A stretch of 64,000 nt of DNA from positions 558,001 to 622,000 of the forward strand of contig NZ_RZNX01000001.1 of NCBI RefSeq assembly GCF_003994465.1. The letters run 5' to 3'. The DNA is from Paenibacillus zeisoli (lineage in GTDB: Bacteria; Bacillota; Bacilli; Paenibacillales; Paenibacillaceae). Below the pieces are notes generated by a model. It searched no databases and was not told the DNA's origin. It worked only from the letters and a program-made list of their open reading frames with translations. Within the stretch, counting starts at the first letter, position 1; the number at the start of each line of letters is the position of its first letter. Shown here one piece after another: positions 1 to 9,062 of this stretch. Made by a program: the position numbers and the translations under genes.

Positions 1-528
1 ATACTTGCTAAAAACCATATCAAAGCTACTTTTTTCGTGGTGGGCCAGCGGGCGGAGAAACATCCAGGATTAGTTAAGCGCATATACCGGGAGGGGCATC
101 TGATCGGCAACCACTCGTATAACCATCCTTTATTCAAAAATAAAAGCTTAGCTTATTTCAAAGACCAAATTCTTCGTACCGAGACCATTATTTATAATCT
201 CACAGGCTTTCGCCCCAAATTTATACGTCCTCCCTATGGAGAGATTAATGAAGAGCAGCTGCGATGGGTGAAAAGCAGGGGCTACAAGGTAATTAATTGG
301 AATGTGGATTCAAAAGACTGGAAGGGTCTAAACAAGCTGCAGGTGACAAACAATATACTGAGCGCAGCTGGTCCGGGTTCTATTATTCTTCAACATGCCG
401 GGGGCGGAGTTGGTGCAGATCTGACAGGGACGATAGAGGCCTTACCAATAGTCATACGCACATTAAAAAGTAAAGGGTATACCTTTGTTGATCTAAGTGA
501 ACTTCTTCATATAAAAGGATATAAGTAA
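1..528 (+). CDS. Polysaccharide deacetylase (NodB domain), 5' end missing
   Basis: The frame is open from the first base, so the N-terminus, any signal peptide and the first catalytic motif (usually TFDDGP) lie upstream of the window. The visible part carries the rest of a NodB homology domain: the strand TFFVVG, the metal-binding IGNHSYNHP with His-x3-His, FIRPPYGE, INWNVDSKDW and IILQHAGG. Family members remove acetyl groups from N-acetylated sugars in peptidoglycan or related glycans outside the cell, using a divalent metal. The following gene, on the other strand, is also a wall protein. The family call is firm. The substrate cannot be read from this fragment. Confidence 0.9.
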   Translation: MLAKNHIKATFFVVGQRAEKHPGLVKRIYREGHLIGNHSYNHPLFKNKSLAYFKDQILRTETIIYNLTGFRPKFIRPPYGEINEEQLRWVKSRGYKVINWNVDSKDWKGLNKLQVTNNILSAAGPGSIILQHAGGGVGADLTGTIEALPIVIRTLKSKGYTFVDLSELLHIKGYK

Positions 529-566
529 AAGAGGAAAGCTCCAATTCCTTGGAGTCTCTCCTCTTT
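528..566. terminator. Bidirectional terminator hairpin
   Basis: The stem AAAGAGGA...TCCTCTTT with an inner CTCCA/TGGAG stem sits between two convergent genes. A-rich and T-rich flanks could serve both directions. Confidence 0.65.
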
Positions 567-578
567 GTTCAACCCAGA

Positions 579-1274
579 TTATTTAATGACGTAAAGTTTA
601 ACATTTTGAAATCCGAAGGTATTTACTTTAGCCTGGCTGCCAGGAATGAAAATATCGATTCGTTTTCCTTTAATCGCACTACCTTGATCTGTGGCTCTCG
701 CCACAAAGGCTTTCTTCGGAAGGCCTGAATGAGTATGGCCTGTAACTAGTACCTTGGTGCCCATTGGAATGACTTTTGGATCTACAGCGATCGTACCCAA
801 GGCAAGCGGTTTACCATAGTAATCGACCGGACCCCAACCATTCTCACTCGGATCTGACGAATAAGCTGTGGCGACTACATTAATGGTTTTCGAATAGTTA
901 AATGTTTTCCCCCATGCTTCAACCACTTTGTTCGTCGTGAACACTTTAAGTATAGCCAGCGGATCTGTTTTTTTTACGATCAGGCTGCCTTGTACACTGG
1001 CAGTTTTCAAGCTGGTTGGAAGCTTGATTGATAGGCCGGCATAGATATTAGCAGGGCTGATCTTAGGATTTGCAGACATTAGGTTATTGACTGAGATGCC
1101 GTATTTTTTTGAAAGAGTGTAATACGTGTCTCCCTCTACTGCAGTATGTACGGAATCAGCATGGACCGGGCTCATGTGGATAAAGGCTGCCATGCCAAGC
1201 ACGGCTGTAACTGTTTTCGCGACTAACGATAATTTGTGTACCTTCTTGTTCACTGTTGAATTCTTAGATGACAT
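579..1274 (-). CDS. Secreted LysM and 3D-domain cell-wall protein
   Basis: This 231-residue protein has an N-terminal membrane or signal segment (about 16-38), one LysM repeat (about 40-85, from EGDTYYTLSKKYGISVNN to SIKLP) and a C-terminal 3D domain. The 3D domain shows its three aspartates in the DPKVIPMGTKV and ATDQGSAIKGKRIDIF region. LysM binds peptidoglycan. 3D domains resemble the lytic transglycosylase MltA barrel and are found in Bacillota wall hydrolases such as YocH. The ATG at 1274 was chosen because AAAAGGAGG lies nine bases upstream, and because a longer frame to 1358 would run into the riboswitch leader. Control by c-di-AMP is expected from that leader. Confidence 0.9.
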   Translation of the reverse strand: MSSKNSTVNKKVHKLSLVAKTVTAVLGMAAFIHMSPVHADSVHTAVEGDTYYTLSKKYGISVNNLMSANPKISPANIYAGLSIKLPTSLKTASVQGSLIVKKTDPLAILKVFTTNKVVEAWGKTFNYSKTINVVATAYSSDPSENGWGPVDYYGKPLALGTIAVDPKVIPMGTKVLVTGHTHSGLPKKAFVARATDQGSAIKGKRIDIFIPGSQAKVNTFGFQNVKLYVIK

Positions 1275-1296
1275 ACAAGTAAGCCTCCTTTTGATG

Positions 1297-1452
1297 ATGC
1301 CTGCGGAGTTAGCTGTCGGATTCGGATTGAGGATACAACCCGGCGCTCTATTCACCACTGCGCTTCACCCCAAGGACATCTATCTACAATTAAATAAGAT
1401 AGCTATCCGCAAATCATCCCCCGCACTTGGAATTGCAAGTTTCGGCATTTCG
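1297..1452 (-). promoter_or_regulatory. c-di-AMP riboswitch (ydaO/yuaA type)
   Basis: Reading on the minus strand, the leader contains the hallmarks of the ydaO aptamer: ATGCCGAA at the 5' side, GTGCGGGGGA, TTGGGGTGAA, and at the 3' end CCGAATCCGACAGCTAAC followed by TCCGCAGGCAT. The terminal ATGCC/GGCAT segments pair as P1. In Bacillota this class binds c-di-AMP and usually lowers expression of wall hydrolases and potassium transporters. It lies directly ahead of the LysM/3D gene. The rest of the gap, to about 1666, holds presumed divergent promoters that I could not pin down. Confidence 0.85.
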
Positions 1453-1666
1453 AATATATCACAATTTTGTAACCAATTAATCAAGCAATTACTGGTAAAC
1501 ATATTATGAAACAAGCAATTTGTTACATATCTACATATTTAGGGATGAAATATACACTTCATGTGTAAGCCATGACAACAACTCAACCACTCTCTGTATA
1601 AAGCGGGAAAAATCGCAACATAATAAGACAGCCTGTTTCAATACACGTACAGAGGAGCAGATAAAT

Positions 1667-2320
1667 ATGAAAAATAAATGGTCTCTGGTGCTGCCATTAT
1701 CTTTGGCTCTTTTGACTAGCAGCTCACCAGCTCTAGTATCCGGTCAAGCTGAAACGGCCCAAGAGAGAAGTTCGACCTGCCTAAGTCCCCATATGGTTAA
1801 ATTAAAAACTGATATGCAGAAAGCATGGATTGACCACACGATATGGACAAGAAGCTATATCGTCAGCGCCATCTCCAATCGCCCCGACCAGCAAGACGTA
1901 TTAAATCGTCTTTTACAGAATCAGCAGGATATAGGAAATTTGATCAAACCGTATTACGGAGAAGCTGCGGGTAATAAGCTTGCTAATCTTCTTAGAGAGC
2001 ATATTCAGATCGCTGCCAAGATTGTTGCGGCGGCAAAGGCGGGCAATCAGTCCGATGTGAAAAAGCTCGATGCCGATTGGCATAGAAATGCCGATGATAT
2101 CGCCAAATTTCTAAGCACAGCGAATCCGAACTGGCAGTTCAAAGAGCTGCAGGAAATGCTGTATACACACCTTCAGCTGATCACTGAGATCGTCCTCGAC
2201 TGTCTCAAAGGAGATTGGAAAGCAGATATTGCTGCAACAGACAAGAATGAGATCCATATGATCCATTTAGCCGATATCCTGACTGAAGGCATCGTGAAAC
2301 AGTTCCCTAGCAAATTCTAA
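1667..2320 (+). CDS. Secreted all-helical protein of unknown function
   Basis: This 217-residue protein begins with a clear signal peptide (Lys-rich start, a hydrophobic stretch to about residue 25, then SGQAETA). The mature part is predicted mostly helical, with segments such as AWIDHTIWTRSYIVSAI, LLREHIQIAAKIV, WHRNADDIAKFLS and LADILTEGIVKQFP. This looks like a helical bundle. I recall similar secreted proteins in Bacillus and Paenibacillus with unreliable product names, so no function is assigned. ATG 1667 is chosen because GAGGAG lies about ten bases upstream and it gives a proper signal peptide. It is a single gene divergent from the LysM/3D gene. Confidence 0.8.
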   Translation: MKNKWSLVLPLSLALLTSSSPALVSGQAETAQERSSTCLSPHMVKLKTDMQKAWIDHTIWTRSYIVSAISNRPDQQDVLNRLLQNQQDIGNLIKPYYGEAAGNKLANLLREHIQIAAKIVAAAKAGNQSDVKKLDADWHRNADDIAKFLSTANPNWQFKELQEMLYTHLQLITEIVLDCLKGDWKADIAATDKNEIHMIHLADILTEGIVKQFPSKF

Positions 2321-2358
2321 ACGAAGATTTAAGCGGTGTAAGGAAAGTTCGTGGGTTT

Positions 2359-2410
2359 AAGCATAGAAAAAGCTCTTCCATTTACACAGTGGAAGAGCTT
2401 TTCTATGCTT
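2359..2410. terminator. Bidirectional terminator
   Basis: A long near-perfect stem (AAGCATAGAAAAAGCTCTTCCA against its complement, one extra A) with a nine-base loop lies between convergent genes. Confidence 0.85.
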
Positions 2411-2433
2411 AATTTACTTAGTGCGCAGAGAAT

Positions 2434-2880
2434 TTAATTTTCTATAATGATACTTTCTAATTTCAAGTTGACTGGATTGGCAATCGTATCTCCAACAGGA
2501 CACTTGCTCTCAAGAAAATGAATAAATTCGTCAACCTTTTCTTTCGGTGAATCGGTCTTAATGCGGAATGTATACCGAATATCGGAATACCCTGGGCGTA
2601 CATCCGATTTGTCGAAGAATCCATCGAGATCTAAATCACCTTCAACCTCAACACGAAAGTCATCGAGCTTCACACCAAATTTGGAAGCATATACTCTGGC
2701 AACGATCGATTGGCAAGCGCCTAGTGAGCCAAGAAGAACTTCAACTGGATTCATACCCGTATCGGTACCTCCCAGACTCTTAGGTTCATCAATAGTTAAC
2801 TCGAAGTTTCTTGAAGCTACTTTAACTTGTACGCCGTCTTGTAAATGTGCAGCTGCTCTGAAGGTTTGAATATTAGCCAT
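2434..2880 (-). CDS. OsmC family peroxiredoxin-like protein
   Basis: This 148-residue protein shows the two redox cysteines of the OsmC/Ohr fold, Cys56 in LLGSLGACQSIVARV and Cys127 in FLESKCPVGDTIANPV. The family reduces organic hydroperoxides with thiols in the cytoplasm. The sequence fits the general OsmC/YhfA type. The start at 2880 (MANIQTF) is preferred over an in-frame codon four residues earlier because GGGTG lies upstream at suitable spacing. It stands alone, between two terminators. Confidence 0.9.
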   Translation of the reverse strand: MANIQTFRAAAHLQDGVQVKVASRNFELTIDEPKSLGGTDTGMNPVEVLLGSLGACQSIVARVYASKFGVKLDDFRVEVEGDLDLDGFFDKSDVRPGYSDIRYTFRIKTDSPKEKVDEFIHFLESKCPVGDTIANPVNLKLESIIIEN

Positions 2881-3042
2881 TAAATAACACACCCTTAACG
2901 CTATAATATGTAGCTGATTAACAAAACCAACAATACCACTATGTATTATCAGCTATTATAAAATACACAGTTTCTTACTGTCAACGAATTTCTCCTCCGT
3001 TCAGTTAATCATTTCCACCTCAGCGTAAGGGTCGTAATACCA

Positions 3043-3072
3043 AAAAAACTCTATCCACTTGGATAGAGTCTT
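3043..3072 (-). terminator. Rho-independent terminator of the amino-acid ABC operon
   Basis: On the minus strand the stem ACTCTATCC/GGATAGAGT with loop AAGT is followed by seven T, just past the ATPase stop codon. Confidence 0.88.
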
Positions 3073-3089
3073 GGATTATGCAGTCAAGC

Positions 3090-3812
3090 TTACAATACTT
3101 TGCTCAAGAAATCTTGGGTACGCGGGTGGGTTGGGTTACCCAATACCACTTCTGGTGTACCTTGTTCAATAATTGTACCTTGATCCATAAATAGAATCCG
3201 GTCACCCACTTCTCTGGCAAAGCCCATTTCGTGAGTAACTATGACCATGGTCATTCCCTTCTCAGCCAGCTTTTTCATTACATCCAGAACCTCGCCTACC
3301 ATCTCTGGATCTAGAGCCGAGGTAGGTTCATCGAACAGCATCACATGAGGCTGCATTGCAAGCGCACGCGCAATGGCGATCCGCTGCTTCTGTCCGCCTG
3401 ACAGCTGAGCCGGATAGGCATTCTTCTTATCTTCCAAGCCAACCGTGCGCAGCAGATCCAGAGCAATCTCATCCGCCTTTGCTCGGTCCAGCTTCTTCAC
3501 CTGTATAGGAGCTAACGTAATATTTTGAAGCACGGTCTTGTGGGGAAACAGATTGAACTGCTGAAACACCATGCCCATCTTCTCACGTGTAAGATTAATA
3601 TTGTGCTTCTTATCTGTAACTAGTTCTCCTTCAAAACGGATTTCGCCGCTCGTCGGCTGTTCCAGTAAATTGAGGCAGCGCAGGAATGTACTTTTACCGG
3701 ATCCGCTTGGACCAATCACAACGACAACCTCACCCTTCTCGATTTCAGCATCGATGCCTTTCAGAATTTCCAGCTTTCCGTATGATTTATGCAAATTTTT
3801 AATGGATATCAC
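3090..3812 (-). CDS. Polar amino-acid ABC transporter ATP-binding protein
   Basis: This is a 240-residue ATPase of the GlnQ/ArtM/HisP type. It has Walker [11 protein letters not shown]-loop [12 protein letters not shown], signature [15 protein letters not shown], Walker [15 protein letters not shown] and the switch [13 protein letters not shown]. It would drive import of a polar amino acid at the inner face of the membrane. It overlaps the upstream binding protein-permease gene by 14 bases, which points to translational coupling and one transporter. The substrate (Gln, Arg, His or cystine) is not visible. Confidence 0.93.
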   Translation of the reverse strand: MISIKNLHKSYGKLEILKGIDAEIEKGEVVVVIGPSGSGKSTFLRCLNLLEQPTSGEIRFEGELVTDKKHNINLTREKMGMVFQQFNLFPHKTVLQNITLAPIQVKKLDRAKADEIALDLLRTVGLEDKKNAYPAQLSGGQKQRIAIARALAMQPHVMLFDEPTSALDPEMVGEVLDVMKKLAEKGMTMVIVTHEMGFAREVGDRILFMDQGTIIEQGTPEVVLGNPTHPRTQDFLSKVL

Positions 3813-5256
3813 TAGTTCTCAGCTTCCTTTCCAGTACACCCAATAGTTTAGAAAGTACAAAAGTCATGATGAAGTAGATCACGGCAGCAACGAGGAGCGG
3901 ATTGAGCCCCGCAAAAGAAATACCGCGAACCACCTGGGCTTGGAACATCAGATCGGCCACCCCGATGAATGAAACAATCGATGATTCTTTAATAATTGTA
4001 ATGAATTCATTACCAATGGCAGGCAGAACATTCTTGATCGCTTGCGGCAGTATAATGTGGCGGAACGCCTGACTACTCGACATGCCAAGTGATCTTGCCG
4101 CTTCCATCTGACCTTTATCTACACCCTGGATACCAGCCCGGAAAATCTCGGCTAAATAGGCTGAACTGTTGATGGACAAAGTAATAATCCCGGATTCAAG
4201 GGCGGTGAAGTTGATATGGAAGGTCAGCGCCAGACCATAATGGATAATGAGGAGCTGGACAAGCATTGGTGTTCCGCGCAGTACTTCAATGTAAGCTACA
4301 CCGATCCAGCGCAGGATCGCGATTCGATTCATTCTTAGCAAGCTGATAAACAGTCCGATAATGAACCCGAATATGACTCCGAGTATGGACAGCAGAAGTG
4401 TATATTTAATACCCGCGATATAATAATCCTTATACTTTAGGAAGAATGAGAAGGTATCCTGTGTCTTCTGCTGGCCATTAACCATACTGCTGGCCTCATC
4501 AACGAACTCTTGGACTTTCCCGTCTTTAATTAGATGAGCAAGTGTAGCATTAATACTATTCAGCAGCTCAGGGTTATTCTTCTTGACTCCGATGGCATAG
4601 CCGTAATCCTCTACTTGCGGTACAGCCGACGTAATCGCGAAATCATCTGTAAGATTCGCTTGAGCTACGGGTCCTTCAATAATAGCGGCATCTACACGGT
4701 TAGTCTGAAGCTGCATGAGGATATCAGAAATTTTATCAAGAGAGGTTAACTGCGCACCTTCAATCTTCTGACCAATCTCCTCCTGCAGAGAAGACTTCTG
4801 AACTCCGATCTTGGCCCCTTTTAACGTATCCATGGTGTTGTATTTGTCTTTATCTGCCTTACGGACCATGATGGCCTGATTGGCACGATAATAAACGTCC
4901 GAGAAATCGATGCTTTTCTTCCGTTCCGGTGTCGGGTTCATTCCTGAGATCAGGAAATCCACCCGTCCGCTTGTCAAAGCTGGCAGCAGACTGTCAAAGC
5001 TCATGTCCTCTATCTTCAGTTCCGCACCCATGTCTGCTGCAATCTGCTTGGCAATCTGAATGTCAAAACCAACAATTTGATCCTTACCGTCTATTACCTT
5101 ATGAAACTCGTAAGGAGGAAAATCAGCACTTGTTCCCAGCACGATTGTTTTCTTGGCTGAATTCGTGCTGTCCTCTGCATAAGCCAATCTATTTAACCCC
5201 GAGTAAGTCATGACGAAGCACAGCAGGACTATGATCAGCATCTGTAATTTTCTCAA
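3799..5256 (-). CDS. Amino-acid ABC transporter, fused substrate-binding protein and permease
   Basis: This 485-residue protein joins a signal peptide (about 1-28), a family 3 solute-binding domain (about 35-265, with [29 protein letters not shown] and [20 protein letters not shown]) and a HisM/GlnP-type permease (about 280-480, with [15 protein letters not shown] and [20 protein letters not shown]). Bacillota use such fusions, in which the binding domain is tethered to the channel. Translation appears to start at TTG 5256, with AAGGAG eleven bases upstream. A second ATG five codons in is possible. It is first in a two-gene operon with its ATPase. Confidence 0.92.
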   Translation of the reverse strand: MRKLQMLIIVLLCFVMTYSGLNRLAYAEDSTNSAKKTIVLGTSADFPPYEFHKVIDGKDQIVGFDIQIAKQIAADMGAELKIEDMSFDSLLPALTSGRVDFLISGMNPTPERKKSIDFSDVYYRANQAIMVRKADKDKYNTMDTLKGAKIGVQKSSLQEEIGQKIEGAQLTSLDKISDILMQLQTNRVDAAIIEGPVAQANLTDDFAITSAVPQVEDYGYAIGVKKNNPELLNSINATLAHLIKDGKVQEFVDEASSMVNGQQKTQDTFSFFLKYKDYYIAGIKYTLLLSILGVIFGFIIGLFISLLRMNRIAILRWIGVAYIEVLRGTPMLVQLLIIHYGLALTFHINFTALESGIITLSINSSAYLAEIFRAGIQGVDKGQMEAARSLGMSSSQAFRHIILPQAIKNVLPAIGNEFITIIKESSIVSFIGVADLMFQAQVVRGISFAGLNPLLVAAVIYFIMTFVLSKLLGVLERKLRTSDIH

Positions 5257-5310
5257 TTTTGTTATCGCTCCTTGCTTCTATTTTGGTTTTTATCATATTA
5301 GGACTGAGTC

Positions 5311-5339
5311 ATTATAAAACAACATGTATTATTATGCAA
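5311..5339 (-). promoter_or_regulatory. Likely sigma-A promoter of the amino-acid ABC operon
   Basis: A perfect TATAAT lies 17 bases after a weak -35 (TTGCAT), about 55 bases upstream of the TTG start. Confidence 0.5.
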
Positions 5340-5389
5340 TAAGAAAGGTCCGTACCTTTATCAGGAAAAAAACACCAGGAAGCAAACTA

Positions 5390-5415
5390 GACGGCATTCC
5401 TTAGAATGCCGCCTG
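5390..5415 (-). terminator. Possible terminator after glgA
   Basis: The dyad GGCGGCATTC / GAATGCCGTC lies 35 bases past the glgA stop. The T-run is broken and starts late, so this is a weak terminator or a processing stem. Confidence 0.45.
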
Positions 5416-5449
5416 AGAATCTTCATTATTCTATGCAGTATATACATTT

Positions 5450-6880
5450 CTAATTAAGGAGACTCTGATAAATCTCCAAATACCTCTCAGCAGATACATT
5501 CCAGCTATAATCACCGGCAAATGCGTTACGAACAATCTTCTTCCACTGGTCAGGCTGATGATACATGTGAACAGCCCGCCGCAGGGTATACAGCATGTCA
5601 TGAGCATTGTAATGGTTGAAGGAGAAGCCGTTCCCCTCCCCAGTAAATTCATTGAAGGATTGAACCGTGTCATTGAGCCCCCCGGTCTCTCTTACTACCG
5701 GAATGCTTCCGTAGCGTAGAGCCAGCAGCTGACTGATCCCGCAGGGTTCAAATTTGGAAGGCATCAGGAAGATGTCACTTCCCGCATAAATTCGCCGCGA
5801 TAACCCATCATTGAATTTAATTTGGGCGGATAGCTTGCTGGGGTGACGATTCGCCGCCTCCTTGAACCACTGCTCATATTCATACTCACCGGTTCCCAAA
5901 ACAACCACTTGAATGTTGTCAAAATACAGAAGTTCATCCAGAACTCTTCTGACCAGTTCCAGTCCTTTAGAGTCAACAAGCCTTGTAACCATCGAAATCA
6001 GTGGGATCTTTGGATCTACAGGCAGCCCCAATTCTTGCTGAAGGAATGGCTTGTTCTCTCGCTTCTTGTTAAGACTGGTTCTGTATTTAGCAGGAATCTC
6101 GGTATCTGTAGCCGGATTATACAGCTTTGTATCGATTCCATTAACAATACCGGATAGCTTCCCGCCAAGCGATCTTAGCAGACCATCTAGGCCATAGCCA
6201 TAGTACTCGGTCTTGATCTCTTCCGCATAGGTCGGACTTACCGTGGTTACATGATCGGCATATACCAGTCCCGCTTTGAGGTAATTGACATTTCCGTAAT
6301 ATTCCAGACCATCCGGCGTAAAATAGTCATTCGGGAGGTCAAGGAGATCAGGCATAACTTCGTAAGGGAATATACCTTGATAGAGTAAGTTATGTACCGT
6401 AAATACGGTTCTTACAGACTGATAGAAAGGATTGTGTAAATAATGATGCCTGAGTAGTACCGGAATGAGAGCGGCATGCCAATCATGACAATGGATTACA
6501 TCTGGCTGGAAGTCAATGTAAGGCAAAATTTCAAGTACAGCCCGGTTGAAAAAGGCAAAGCGCTCCCCATCATCTCCATAACCATAAATTCCATCCCGAC
6601 CATAGTAAAATTCGTTATCGATGAAGTATACGGGAATCCCTTCATACGTAAGCTCTTCAATTCCGCAATATTGGGATCTCCAAGCCAAGGGAACCTGGAT
6701 GATATCCACCGGCTCAAGCTGACTCCGAAATTGATCCGGAACCGCTTTGTACTTAGGCAGCACGATTCGCACGTCATGGCCTGCCTTGAGAAGAGCTTTG
6801 GGCAAGGCTCCAATCACGTCGGCCAGACCGCCGGTTTTGACAAATGGAATGGCTTCTGCAGCCGCAAACAAAATTTTCAT
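5450..6880 (-). CDS. glgA: Glycogen synthase
   Basis: This 476-residue GT5 enzyme transfers glucose from ADP-glucose to the growing alpha-1,4-glucan. The N-terminal KTGGLADV motif (residues 16-23) binds ADP-glucose, and the C-terminal half has FEPCGISQLLALRYGSIPVV and ETGGLNDTV. The length equals the bacterial family norm. Its ATG overlaps the glgB stop (ATGA), so the two are translationally coupled and form a glgBA operon. The ADP-glucose pyrophosphorylase that feeds it is encoded divergently just beyond glgB. Confidence 0.96.
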   Translation of the reverse strand: MKILFAAAEAIPFVKTGGLADVIGALPKALLKAGHDVRIVLPKYKAVPDQFRSQLEPVDIIQVPLAWRSQYCGIEELTYEGIPVYFIDNEFYYGRDGIYGYGDDGERFAFFNRAVLEILPYIDFQPDVIHCHDWHAALIPVLLRHHYLHNPFYQSVRTVFTVHNLLYQGIFPYEVMPDLLDLPNDYFTPDGLEYYGNVNYLKAGLVYADHVTTVSPTYAEEIKTEYYGYGLDGLLRSLGGKLSGIVNGIDTKLYNPATDTEIPAKYRTSLNKKRENKPFLQQELGLPVDPKIPLISMVTRLVDSKGLELVRRVLDELLYFDNIQVVVLGTGEYEYEQWFKEAANRHPSKLSAQIKFNDGLSRRIYAGSDIFLMPSKFEPCGISQLLALRYGSIPVVRETGGLNDTVQSFNEFTGEGNGFSFNHYNAHDMLYTLRRAVHMYHQPDQWKKIVRNAFAGDYSWNVSAERYLEIYQSLLN

Positions 6881-8874
6881 GTCGACTTCCTCCTTTTTGT
6901 AGTCTTACGCTGCTTTGGAGCCTCTTGTGCCGTACTGCTGCTTAGCGGCTCGCTCTGTTCCCTCTTGGCTGATCTACCTGACTTCTTCCAGATCGATATG
7001 CTAAGCGGAGGTACGGATATTTCGATGCTGTACGGCTGATTGTGCCAAGATATCTTCTCCGATTTGACAGACGAAAGATTCTGGCCCGAACCGCCAAATT
7101 CCTCAGCGTTGCTGGTGAATACCAGCTCGTAATTGCCAGGCTTGGCTATTCCAAGGCGGTAATGATCCCTGTTCACAGGCTGGAAGTTGATGACCACCAG
7201 CAGGCTGTCGCCGGGTCTTTTTCCTTTACGGAAAAAGGATATGACGCTTTGCGAAGCATCATGCGGAGATACCCATTCGTACCCTTCCATTCCATGGTCC
7301 AGCTCCCAAAGCGCCTTTTCCTGAAGATAAAAGTGGTTTAGGGCCGCCGTGTACTTCAGCATTTGCCGATGAGCGTCATAATCCAGCAGGAACCAATCCA
7401 GCTCTCCCTGGTCTCTCCACTCGATGAACTGCCCGAACTCCCCTCCCATGAAGAGGAGCTTCTTGCCCGGACTTGTTAATTGGTATCCCAGCAGCACGCG
7501 CAGACCTGCAAATTTCTCCTCATAGCTGCCCGGCATTTTGTCCAGCAGTGACTTCTTGCTATGCACCACTTCATCATGTGAAAGAGGAAGGGCGAAATTC
7601 TCGGAATAGGCATATACAATGGGAAAAGTAAGCAGGTTGTGATGATACGGCCTGTTATGGAAATCCGTCTCTACATAATCCAGCGTATCATTCATCCAGC
7701 CCATATTCCATTTATAGTTGAATCCGAGTCCGCCTTCATGAACCGGTGACGTAACTAGAGGCCAGGCACTGGATTCTTCCGCCATCATCAACGTATGAGG
7801 ATACGCCTGGAATACAGCCTCATTCAGCTGGCGAAGGAAGCCCGTTGCTTCAAGGTTCTCATAACCCCCATACTCATTTGGCACATACTGGCCTTCACTT
7901 TTCTCGAAATCAAGCCGTACCATACTTGTCACTGCGTCGACACGAAGGCCGTCGAAATGGTACATGTCCAGCCAGTAGAGCGCATTAGAGATCAGGAAGG
8001 AACGTACCTCAGGCTTGCCAAAATCGAAGCTCAGGGTTCCCCAGCCAGGCTTATCAGCCTTGCGAGGGTCTGCGTACTCAAATTGAGGTGTTCCATCGAA
8101 CAGCCTCAGTCCATGGGCGTCACGGGTGAAATGTCCGGGCACCCAATCCAGGATGACACCTATGTTTGCCTGATGGCAGCGATCTACGAAATACATGAGA
8201 TCCTTTGGAGTTCCGTAGCGGCTTGTCGGGGCGAAATAACCCGTAATCTGATACCCCCAGGATAAATCATAAGGATGTTCGGCCAGGGGCATAATTTCAA
8301 TATGCGTATAGCCCATTTCTTGTATGTAAGGAATCAACAAGTCCGCCATTTCACGATAGGTGTAAAATGACCCATCCTCCTTCTGTTTCCATGTCCCGAA
8401 ATGAATTTCATAAATATTCATCGGCTTCTGGTAAGGAGCCCTATTCTTACGACGCCAGCTGGCGTCACCCCATTGGTAACCTTCCAGTGAGCTGACTACA
8501 GATGCTGTAGCGGGTCTTACTTCAGCATGAAACGCATATGGATCAGCTTTGAGGAAGGTCTGCCCATCCGGACCCGTAATCTCATATTTGTAAAAAGTAC
8601 CTTCCGTTAATCCCGGGAAAAAGCGACTCCAAAGTCCCGAATCGGGCATCTTATATAAAGGATCGTGTTCTCCCTTCCACTGATTGAAGTCAGAAGCCAG
8701 ACCCACATGCTGTGCATGAGGTGCCCAGACAGTGAATCGGACTCCGGGGATTCCTTCTTCTTCTGTAAGATGGGCCCCAAGAGAACGGTAACTGCGATAT
8801 AAAGTTCCTTCATGGAACAGGTATACGTCCAGAGGCGAAATTGATTTTTTTTGTTTATATAGGTTCTCTGACAA
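6877..8874 (-). CDS. glgB: 1,4-alpha-glucan branching enzyme
   Basis: This 665-residue GH13 enzyme introduces alpha-1,6 branches into glycogen. It has an N-terminal CBM48 domain (VRFTVWAPHAQHVGLASDFN), then the barrel motifs DWVPGHF, GLRVDAVTSM (Asp nucleophile), MMAEESSAWP (acid/base Glu) and LPLSHDEVVH. The C-terminal tail is unusually basic and Ser/Thr-rich and ends in TKRRKST. Translation seems to start at TTG 8874 behind a GGAGAG stretch. It is first of the glgBA pair. Confidence 0.96.
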   Translation of the reverse strand: MSENLYKQKKSISPLDVYLFHEGTLYRSYRSLGAHLTEEEGIPGVRFTVWAPHAQHVGLASDFNQWKGEHDPLYKMPDSGLWSRFFPGLTEGTFYKYEITGPDGQTFLKADPYAFHAEVRPATASVVSSLEGYQWGDASWRRKNRAPYQKPMNIYEIHFGTWKQKEDGSFYTYREMADLLIPYIQEMGYTHIEIMPLAEHPYDLSWGYQITGYFAPTSRYGTPKDLMYFVDRCHQANIGVILDWVPGHFTRDAHGLRLFDGTPQFEYADPRKADKPGWGTLSFDFGKPEVRSFLISNALYWLDMYHFDGLRVDAVTSMVRLDFEKSEGQYVPNEYGGYENLEATGFLRQLNEAVFQAYPHTLMMAEESSAWPLVTSPVHEGGLGFNYKWNMGWMNDTLDYVETDFHNRPYHHNLLTFPIVYAYSENFALPLSHDEVVHSKKSLLDKMPGSYEEKFAGLRVLLGYQLTSPGKKLLFMGGEFGQFIEWRDQGELDWFLLDYDAHRQMLKYTAALNHFYLQEKALWELDHGMEGYEWVSPHDASQSVISFFRKGKRPGDSLLVVINFQPVNRDHYRLGIAKPGNYELVFTSNAEEFGGSGQNLSSVKSEKISWHNQPYSIEISVPPLSISIWKKSGRSAKREQSEPLSSSTAQEAPKQRKTTKRRKST

Positions 8875-9062
8875 CTCTCCACCGCCTTTTTAAACATAGT
8901 CCACTTAGTTTATTACCCTAATGACAAGGGAATGAATTAAGAATTTACAAAAAGAAAATAAAAATGTAATTTTTCATGGAATCCACAATAAAATAGTTTC
9001 AACTATGGGCTTTTTCGTTTATGTAAATACTACACTGACATAATCCTTGGGAGGGAAACGTA

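Noticed and set aside
1126-1509. A 127-residue plus-strand frame
   Set aside because: It overlaps the 5' part of the LysM/3D gene and the whole c-di-AMP riboswitch on the other strand and has no ribosome site.
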